Assembly: GCA_964535015.1 (NCBI GenBank)
Contig: CAZHRU010000079.1
Coordinates: 1 to 12,696, forward strand
Origin: CAZDUS01 sp964535015
Lineage (GTDB): Bacteria > Verrucomicrobiota > Kiritimatiellia > CAIKKV01 > CAITUY01
Length of the DNA: 12,696 bases
Reading direction: 5' to 3'
The position numbers and the translations under genes are program-made. Positions 6,408 to 12,696 of this stretch are shown in pieces (the first letter of the stretch is position 1; every line of letters begins with the position of its first letter). The notes beneath the pieces were generated by a model, which made no database searches, was not told the DNA's origin, and was given only the letters and a program-made list of their open reading frames with translations.

Positions 6408-7328
6408 ATGGACTTCAGTCTGACGACTCTTCAATCACATGCGGCCGGTCTGTTCTCCGCCGGAGGATTCGCCGCCTTAGCCAACATTCTCCTCATTGAC
6501 CTGATTATGAGTGGAGACAACGCCATCATGATCGGTATGGCGGTACGATCGCTCCACGGCCGCACGCGGCGTCTGGCCATTACCGCCGGGATCGCGCTGG
6601 CGACGGTGCTCCGTATCACTCTGGCGTGTTTTGCCACGCTTCTGCTTTCGGTCACAGGGTTGCAGTTGGCCGGGGGACTGCTCCTCCTCTACGTGGTGTG
6701 GAAATTCTACCGTGAACTTCGGCATCCCCACTCCGAAGGTCAGGAAGAGGCCGCGGGCACCAAGCCGCATCTCTGGGCGGCGATCTGGACCATCATCCTG
6801 GCGGATGTTTCCATGAGTCTTGATAACGTGCTGGCCGTTGCCGGTGCCTCGCATGGAAACCTTGTGGCGCTCGGAGCGGGACTTGTCATCTCCATTCTCC
6901 TGATGGCCATAGCCTCCAATCTGGTGGCCAAGTTCCTGGATCGTTGCCCCTGGTTGCAATGGGCGGGACTGCTGGCGATCCTTTTTGTGGCCGCCGAGAT
7001 GATGCTAAATGGTTCTGCCAGCCTGAGTGAACGGCTGGGCGGTCTTCGCGTCCTGCCCGCCGTAACCATCTTGTCGGCCATCATTTTCAGCGTGTTGCAC
7101 AGCCGCAGTATCCGTCCCCCCAACGAGGCCAAGGTCAAGGCCTGGTTGCACCTCCATCGCGTTTTATTGCTCATTATCCTGGGAGTCCTGATCACCGCCC
7201 TGGCGATACTAAACCACACCGCCTGGGCTTGGCTGTTGCACCACGAACCTGTGGTTTTCGTGCTGGTGACCCTGTTACTTGGGTTGCTTCTTGATCTGAT
7301 TGCGCTCTATCGCGGCAACCGGGACTAA
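6408..7328 (+). CDS. TerC/YjbE-family integral membrane protein, likely metal-ion exporter
   Basis: A 306-residue polytopic inner-membrane protein. It has the paired acidic membrane motifs of the TerC superfamily: DLIMSGDNAIMIGMA (D31, D37, N38) and the internal repeat DVSMSLDNVLAVAGA (D133, D139, N140). Several TerC members are linked to manganese efflux or to metallation of exported enzymes; this role is inferred here. The core (about 20-230) matches the YjbE-type subgroup. Roughly 75 further residues contain two more membrane segments (about 248-268 and 280-300), which makes it longer than most YjbE proteins. AGGAG (6393-6397) lies 10 nt before the ATG. I see no yybP-ykoY (manganese) riboswitch in the 93-bp leader. 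The gap to the ABC gene is small enough for cotranscription, but an operon is not shown. Confidence 0.88.
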   Translation: MDFSLTTLQSHAAGLFSAGGFAALANILLIDLIMSGDNAIMIGMAVRSLHGRTRRLAITAGIALATVLRITLACFATLLLSVTGLQLAGGLLLLYVVWKFYRELRHPHSEGQEEAAGTKPHLWAAIWTIILADVSMSLDNVLAVAGASHGNLVALGAGLVISILLMAIASNLVAKFLDRCPWLQWAGLLAILFVAAEMMLNGSASLSERLGGLRVLPAVTILSAIIFSVLHSRSIRPPNEAKVKAWLHLHRVLLLIILGVLITALAILNHTAWAWLLHHEPVVFVLVTLLLGLLLDLIALYRGNRD

Positions 7329-7350
7329 AGGGGTTTGGTCGTGATTTGGC

Positions 7351-7374
7351 TGTAACAATTCATTCTCGGGCGTT
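7351..7374 (+). promoter_or_regulatory. Candidate ECF-type promoter (TGTAAC...CGTT)
   Basis: TGTAAC (7351-7356) and CGTT (7371-7374) are 14 bp apart, about 29 bp before the GTG of the sigma-factor fusion. This resembles ECF promoters, which often have an AAC-containing -35 and a CGT-containing -10. That would fit self-activation by the sigma factor. The call rests on resemblance only. Confidence 0.4.
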
Positions 7375-7402
7375 GGGTACAGTTCGAAGGAAGAGACGAC
7401 GC

Positions 7403-10400
7403 GTGTCACACGATCATACGCAAGCCAGAGAGTCGGACCTGCTACGCCTGTTCGTTGAGGAGCAGTCGGAAGTGGCGTTTACTGAGTTGACCCGGCGATA
7501 TATGCCGATGGTCCTCGGTGTTTGTCGCCGCGTACTGGAGGACGAACACGGGGCCCAAGATGCCGCGCAGGCGGTGTTTCTGGCGTTGGCCAGAAAGGCG
7601 GGGTCACTGGGCCGGGAGCGGTCCCTGGCGGGATGGTTGCATCATGTGGCGGTGTGTGTGGCCCGTAACGAGCGGGTGGCGCGGGCGCGACGACTTCGAC
7701 GGGAACAGGAGGCTGCTGTTATGCAACAAGATGCCTTGCAGGAACTTACGCCGGAAGACACGGCGGGATTAAGGGAATGGCTCGACCGGGAAATTGATAC
7801 CCTGCCAGCCAGGTACCGGCGTCCGCTGGTGATGGTCCATTTGGAGGGACTGAGTATGGCGGCGGTGGCGGAGAAACTGCGGTGCAAGGAGGGGACCCTG
7901 CGGGTTTGGCTGGCGCGGGGGCGTGAGAAACTCAGGAACCGATTGACCCGGCGTGGAGTCTCAGTAAGTGTACCGGCATTGGTGGCCTGGTTGGTCGCGC
8001 AGGGGGAAGCGGTTTCGGCGGCGGTTCCGCCGGATCTGGGTGCAGTGACGGTCAAGGGAGCGATGTTGTGGGTGACGGGCGGGACGGCGGCGGCCGGAGT
8101 GGCCGCGAATGTAGTGGCGTTGGCGAAAGGAGCGATACAGACCATGTTCTTTGCAAAATTGAAGACAGCGGCGATTATTACAGCTTCGGTGGCGGTAGTC
8201 ACCACGGCCTCGGCGTTGAGTTGGCAAAAAGTTTACGAGGCCCGGGATAAGGGGCTTCCGAAGACGGCAATCGAGGAACTCAAGCCGATCATCGTGGATG
8301 CGATGAAGAACAAGAGGCACGCCGAGGCGATCAAGGCGATTGCCACGAAGATCGCCTTTGAAGGTCAGATCGAGGGGAACAAGGCAGAGGAGAAGATCAC
8401 GCGGCTCCAGGCCGAGATCGAGAAGGCCCCGGCCGAGATGAAGCCGGTGATGCAGACGATCCTCGCCAACTGGTACTGGCATTACTTCCAGCAGAACCGG
8501 TGGCGGTTTATGCAACGGACCCAGACCACCGAGGCGCCCGGCAAGGAGTTCACCACATGGGACCTGGCGCGCATCCTGGGTGAGATCGACAAGCATTTTA
8601 CCGCCGCACTCGCCAACGAGGAGGTGCTGAAGGCCACGCCGGTCGCCCAGTACGATGACCTGCTCGAGAAAGGGTCGTTGCCGGACGCCTACCGGCCAAC
8701 GATGTTCGATTTCCTCGCCCATGAGGCGTTGCAGTTCTATCAGGCCGGTGAGCAGGGTGCGGTGCAGGCTGAGGACGAGTTTGTGCTCGATGTGGAATCA
8801 CCGATCTTCGGACAGGCCGCCGATTTTATCTCCTGGAAACCGGTGACGACGGATACCGGATCGCCGGTGATCAAGGCAATCCATCTGCTCCAGAACCTGC
8901 TGGTCTTCCACCGGAACGACAAGGACGAGACTGCGTTTGCCGCCGCCGACCTTGATCGGTTGATGTTCGGATACAACAAGGCCGATGGAGAGAACAAGAA
9001 CGACCGGTACGAGGTGGCGTTGAAGAAGTTCGCGGATGAGTGGGCCGACCATGAGATTTCGGCGTATGCCCGCGCCCAATGGGCCGGTCTCCTGCAGGGC
9101 GAAAACGAGTTCGCCGAGGCCCATCAGATCGCCTTGCGCGGTTATGAGGGGTTCCCGAAGAGTGTAGGCGGCGCGATGTGTTACAACATCATCCAGCAGG
9201 TTGAGGCCAAGAGCGCCAGCATCCAGACCGAGCGCGTCTGGAACAATCCGCTACCTACTCTTGATGTCACCTATCGCAACGTCACCAAAGTCTATTTCCG
9301 TGCGGTCCCCTACGACTGGGAGGCGCTTCTCAAGAAGGCGCGTTGGGGCACCGAAAATATGGACGACGAACGGCGCAAGGAACTGCTTGGCCGCACGCCG
9401 GTCAAGACGTGGGACGTCGACCTTCCGGCCACTGCCGACTACCAACAGCGCACGGAGAAATTGCCTGTGCCCAAGGACCTCAAGCCAGGGTTCTATTTCA
9501 TGGTTGCCAGCCACGACGCATCCTTCAGCGAGAAAGACAACTGCGTTTCTTACGCTTCGGTCTGGGTCAGCGACCTCGCGCTGGTTATGCGTACCCGGAC
9601 CACCGAAGGTGCGGTTGACGGGTTTGTCTTGAACGCCGCCAGCGGCGAACCCATCTCTGGCGCGGTGGTCCGGTCATGGAGCCGCAACAACAAGGGTTGG
9701 TATCAGGCTGGCCCTGGAGCGACGACAGACGCCAACGGTGTGTTCCGGGTCGAGCGCGGCGGTTCTGACTCGTCGTCCTTGCTGTTCCTCGCGGAGGCGA
9801 ACGGGCAGCAACTGGCGAGCGCCAATGAGTACTACCTGTATCGCCAGAACAGACCGAAACCCGACTCGCAAACCGTCTTCTTTACCGATCGGGCGTTGTA
9901 CCGGCCCGGCCAGACGATCCACTACAAGGGCGTCTCGATGCGTTACGATCATGAAGCCAATACCTACTCCACCTACGCCGACCTCCCGCTAACGGTGGTG
10001 TTCAGCGATCCCAACGGCAAGGAGGTGGCCCGTGCCACGCATAAGACCAGTAGTTACGGATCATTTTCCGGCGCCTTCACTGCGCCGCGCGACCGGGTGA
10101 CCGGACAGATGCAGATTCGGGTGGATGGCCGGCCCAGTGCGACTTACTTCAGTGTTGAGGAATACAAGCGTCCAAAGTTCCAGGTTGAGTTGTCGAAGCC
10201 CAAGGAGGCGGCCAAACTCGGCGCGGAAGTTTCCCTGACCGGCAAGGCTACGGCCTACACCGGCGCGGCCATCGGTGGAGCCACGGTGAAGTGGCGTGTG
10301 GTTCGGCAGGTGCAGTTTCCGCCGTGGTGCTGGTGGTGGCGCTGGAGCTGGCCGTCCAACCGCGGCGAATCGCAGGCCATCGCCCACGGCACGGCCACGA

Positions 10401-12696
10401 CCGGGCCGGATGGCGCGTTCACCGTCAAGTTCATCGCCAAGCCGGACCCGTCGGCGCTGGAGAAGGACGAGCCGACCTTCAACTTCGTTATCAACGCCGA
10501 TGTAACCGACACGACCGGAGAGACACGGTCGGATTCGCAGACGGTCCACGCCGGGTTCACGGCGTTACAGGCGACGCTGGCCGCGAATGAGTGGCAGACG
10601 CCTGGGAAACCGGTCGAACTGACGGTCTCCACGCAGTCGCTCGACGGGGAAGGCCAGGCGGCCAAGGGTGTGGTGAAGATCCACAAACTCAAGCAGCCGG
10701 AGAAAGTGGTGCGTTCAACCCTGCAACCGCAATATTGGGGGTATCGGCCGGGTCGGATGAATCGCTTGCGAGGTGTCGTTCCGGCGAAACCTGAGGTTGA
10801 TCCCGCCGACCCGAACTCGTGGGAGTTGGCTGAGGTTGCCGTGGAAAAGCCGTTCCAGACCGATGCGACTGGTACTGTGAAACTGAACGTCGAGTTGCCG
10901 GCGGGGATTTACCGGGCGATGCTGGAGACCAGGGACCGGTTTGGCAAAGCGGTTACCTGCCGGCTCGGGGTGATGGTGGTGGAGCCCAGGGGGAAGACCT
11001 TCCCGGTGAAAATCGCCAACCGGGTTGCCGCGCCAACGTGGTCGGTGGAGCCGGGCGAAAACTTCGTCGGGCTCTGGGGAACTGGCTATGACCAGGGGCG
11101 GGCGTTTGTTGAGGTGGAACACCGCGGCAAGAGGCTCAGCGCACGGTGGACGGATGCCGACCGGACGCAGGACGTGTTCGAGCAGGCTGTGAGCGAGGAG
11201 ATGCGCGGTGGGTTCACGGTGCGTGTGACGTATGTGCGCGAAAACCGCGCCTATCTGCAGGACCGGGTGGTGGACGTGCCATGGTCGAACAAGAAGTTGA
11301 CGGTGAAGTGGGAGCATTTCACCTCGAAACTCGAGCCCGGCAAGAAGGAGACGTGGACGGCGGTGGTGACGGGGCCCGATGCCAAGCAGGCCGTGGCTGA
11401 AATGGTGGCCGGGTTATACGATGCGTCGCTTGACCAGTACCAGCCGCATAATTGGGTGCATGAGTTCAACGTCTTCCGCCGGGAGTACAGCGGTGTGAGC
11501 GCGCAGTTTGAGAACAGCATCCGGGGATTTAATGGCCTACACGGGTCTTGGATTCTGGATTCCAAGACCGTGAATCTCTCGTACCGGCACTTCCCGGCAG
11601 ACCTGTCGGCGAACGTGTGGGGGTGGGGATACAATATGGACGGCATACCGGTGGCCAAGAGTCCCATGGTCCTAGGCGGTGCAAAACCAGCAATGATGAT
11701 GGAGATTGCAGCAGGGGGTATGGACGGCGATTCTCGTTCTAGCGCGGCACGGAAATGGCAGGCGCCGGAAGAAGAGGCAAAGGGTGGTGTGGGCAGTGAA
11801 TCCAGCGGGGCGAATTCGGGCCCTGATCTGAGCAAGGTATCGGCCCGTAAGAACCTCAATGAGACGGCGTTCTTCTTTCCGCAGTTGGTCAGCGATGCCG
11901 AGGGCGTCGTGCGGATGGAGTTCGCCATGCCGGAGGCGCTGACGGAGTGGAAGTTCATGGGTTTTGTCCACGACCGCGACCTGCGGAGCGGTTTCCTCAC
12001 CGACAAGGTCGTCACGGCCAAAGACCTGATGGTCGAACCGAACCCGCCGCGATTCGTGCGCGAGGGCGACATCATCGAGTTCACGGTGAAAGTCAGCAAC
12101 CAATCCGCCGCCCGTCAGACCGGCAAGGTGAAGTTGACGTTTGCGGATGCGCGGACGCTCAAGAGTGTGGACGCTGAGTTGGTGAACAAGTTGGCGACGC
12201 AGGAGTTCGATATCCCGTCGAAGGAATCGAAGTCGTTCGCGTGGCGGTTGAGCGTGCCGGACGGGATGGATTTCCTCACGTACAAGGCCGTTGGAGCGAC
12301 CGACCGGCTGAGCGACGGCGAGGAAGGTTACCTGCCGGTCTTGTCGCGGCGGATTCTGGTGACGGAATCGTTGCCGCTGCCGATCCGCGGGGCGCAGACG
12401 AAGAAGTTCGAGTTCACCAAGTTGTTGCAGTCCGGAAAGTCGCGGACGTTGAAGAGCGAGAACCTGACGGTCCAGATGGTCAGCCAGCCGGCCTGGTATG
12501 CGGTGATGGCATTGCCGTACTTGATGGAGTACCCATACGAATGCAGCGAGCAGACGTTCAACCGGCTTTATGCCAATGCGTTGGCCCGGTTTATTGCCAA
12601 CAGTGATCCCAAGATCCGCCGGATCTTTGACCAGTGGAAAGGCACGCCGGCGCTGGACAGTCCGATGGAGAAGAACCAGGACCTGAAGATGGTCAT
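7403..12696 (+). CDS. ECF sigma factor fused through one membrane segment to a thioester alpha-2-macroglobulin (3' end outside window)
   Basis: One frame runs without a stop from GTG 7403 to the window edge (1764 codons). AGGAAG (7388-7393) lies 9 nt before the GTG, and no in-frame ATG lies between the TerC stop and it. Residues about 10-85 are sigma region 2 (DAAQAVFLALARK...LAGWLHHVA). Residues about 125-182 are region 4 (LPARYRRPLVMVHLEGLSMAAVA...LRVWLARGREKL). After an Ala/Val-rich linker, FFAKLK precedes a membrane segment (255-274), predicting the sigma factor inside and the rest outside. Then come a helical region (about 276-620), a beta-sandwich/carboxypeptidase-regulatory-like repeat (about 735-800), MG2 (TDRALYRPGQ from 828), a Trp-rich patch (975-983), and a low-complexity bait-like linker (about 1424-1480). 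These are followed by the A2M core (NETAFFFPQL, EALTEWKFM) and the thioester motif YPYECSEQTF (Cys1714). Alpha-2-macroglobulins trap proteases covalently through this bond. Linking that to a sigma factor suggests envelope sensing coupled to transcription (inference). Confidence 0.9.
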   Translation, partial: MSHDHTQARESDLLRLFVEEQSEVAFTELTRRYMPMVLGVCRRVLEDEHGAQDAAQAVFLALARKAGSLGRERSLAGWLHHVAVCVARNERVARARRLRREQEAAVMQQDALQELTPEDTAGLREWLDREIDTLPARYRRPLVMVHLEGLSMAAVAEKLRCKEGTLRVWLARGREKLRNRLTRRGVSVSVPALVAWLVAQGEAVSAAVPPDLGAVTVKGAMLWVTGGTAAAGVAANVVALAKGAIQTMFFAKLKTAAIITASVAVVTTASALSWQKVYEARDKGLPKTAIEELKPIIVDAMKNKRHAEAIKAIATKIAFEGQIEGNKAEEKITRLQAEIEKAPAEMKPVMQTILANWYWHYFQQNRWRFMQRTQTTEAPGKEFTTWDLARILGEIDKHFTAALANEEVLKATPVAQYDDLLEKGSLPDAYRPTMFDFLAHEALQFYQAGEQGAVQAEDEFVLDVESPIFGQAADFISWKPVTTDTGSPVIKAIHLLQNLLVFHRNDKDETAFAAADLDRLMFGYNKADGENKNDRYEVALKKFADEWADHEISAYARAQWAGLLQGENEFAEAHQIALRGYEGFPKSVGGAMCYNIIQQVEAKSASIQTERVWNNPLPTLDVTYRNVTKVYFRAVPYDWEALLKKARWGTENMDDERRKELLGRTPVKTWDVDLPATADYQQRTEKLPVPKDLKPGFYFMVASHDASFSEKDNCVSYASVWVSDLALVMRTRTTEGAVDGFVLNAASGEPISGAVVRSWSRNNKGWYQAGPGATTDANGVFRVERGGSDSSSLLFLAEANGQQLASANEYYLYRQNRPKPDSQTVFFTDRALYRPGQTIHYKGVSMRYDHEANTYSTYADLPLTVVFSDPNGKEVARATHKTSSYGSFSGAFTAPRDRVTGQMQIRVDGRPSATYFSVEEYKRPKFQVELSKPKEAAKLGAEVSLTGKATAYTGAAIGGATVKWRVVRQVQFPPWCWWWRWSWPSNRGESQAIAHGTATTGPDGAFTVKFIAKPDPSALEKDEPTFNFVINADVTDTTGETRSDSQTVHAGFTALQATLAANEWQTPGKPVELTVSTQSLDGEGQAAKGVVKIHKLKQPEKVVRSTLQPQYWGYRPGRMNRLRGVVPAKPEVDPADPNSWELAEVAVEKPFQTDATGTVKLNVELPAGIYRAMLETRDRFGKAVTCRLGVMVVEPRGKTFPVKIANRVAAPTWSVEPGENFVGLWGTGYDQGRAFVEVEHRGKRLSARWTDADRTQDVFEQAVSEEMRGGFTVRVTYVRENRAYLQDRVVDVPWSNKKLTVKWEHFTSKLEPGKKETWTAVVTGPDAKQAVAEMVAGLYDASLDQYQPHNWVHEFNVFRREYSGVSAQFENSIRGFNGLHGSWILDSKTVNLSYRHFPADLSANVWGWGYNMDGIPVAKSPMVLGGAKPAMMMEIAAGGMDGDSRSSAARKWQAPEEEAKGGVGSESSGANSGPDLSKVSARKNLNETAFFFPQLVSDAEGVVRMEFAMPEALTEWKFMGFVHDRDLRSGFLTDKVVTAKDLMVEPNPPRFVREGDIIEFTVKVSNQSAARQTGKVKLTFADARTLKSVDAELVNKLATQEFDIPSKESKSFAWRLSVPDGMDFLTYKAVGATDRLSDGEEGYLPVLSRRILVTESLPLPIRGAQTKKFEFTKLLQSGKSRTLKSENLTVQMVSQPAWYAVMALPYLMEYPYECSEQTFNRLYANALARFIANSDPKIRRIFDQWKGTPALDSPMEKNQDLKMV
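8126..8146 (+). promoter_or_regulatory. Internal ribosome binding site and in-frame ATG (possible second start of the A2M part)
   Basis: AAAGGAG (8126-8132) lies 11 nt before an in-frame ATG (8144, Met248). The product would begin MFFAKLKTAAIITASVAVV and looks like a Sec signal peptide, with a possible signal-peptidase site after ASA (269-271). It could give alpha-2-macroglobulin without the sigma factor. MF-x-KLK before the membrane segment is also what I recall from C-terminal extensions of planctomycete-type ECF factors, so the Met may simply be part of the fusion. Confidence 0.35.

Noticed and set aside
7642..8722. Long minus-strand frames opposite the sigma-A2M gene
   Set aside because: Rich in Arg, Pro and His as expected for shadows of GC-rich coding sequence, with no family motifs; the plus-strand frame has strong sigma-factor and A2M motifs throughout.
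10312..10360. Tryptophan-rich run (W975-W983) as a possible sequencing error or frameshift
   Set aside because: The frame is consistent on both sides, and Trp-rich patches at this place are, as I recall, typical of Bacteroidetes-type alpha-2-macroglobulins.

Overview
The window reads as a GC-rich bacterial chromosome fragment, most likely from the PVC group (Verrucomicrobiota, Kiritimatiellota or a relative). That placement is inference. It rests mainly on the ECF sigma factor with a long C-terminal membrane extension, an architecture typical of planctomycetes and verrucomicrobia. A run of exactly 100 Ns near the left end marks a scaffold gap, so the source is a draft or metagenome assembly.

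Left end (1-617): the 3' part of a tRNA-Gly(CCC) gene, then a scaffold gap. About 370 bp further on is a second copy of the same tRNA 3' part and its downstream flank. The second copy carries three extra segments of exactly 21 nt each. All three belong to one short hairpin family (one inverted relative to the others), and each sits at a loop position of the tRNA.

Middle (618-7328): a minus-strand PAS plus PP2C (SpoIIE/RsbU-type) phosphatase. Next, a plus-strand cytosolic protein with bulb-type-lectin-like repeats and a helical C-terminal half. Then a minus-strand phosphoglycolate phosphatase (gph), whose start lies 30 bp from a plus-strand tmRNA (ssrA) with proposed tag ANEEYALAA. Then an MsbA-like ABC exporter and a TerC/YjbE-family membrane protein, a likely metal-ion exporter.

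Right end (7403-12696, open at the window edge): one uninterrupted reading frame of at least 1764 codons starting at a GTG. It joins a complete-looking ECF sigma factor (regions 2 and 4), a single membrane segment near residues 255-274, and a bacterial alpha-2-macroglobulin with MG domains, a bait-like linker and an intact CSEQ thioester motif. The predicted topology puts the sigma factor in the cytoplasm and the protease-trap module outside the inner membrane. An ECF-like promoter (TGTAAC...CGTT) lies just upstream. A second Shine-Dalgarno/ATG in the same frame, immediately before the membrane segment, could make the alpha-2-macroglobulin on its own. This fusion is the most notable item. My hypothesis is a one-polypeptide envelope or protease sensor wired directly to transcription.
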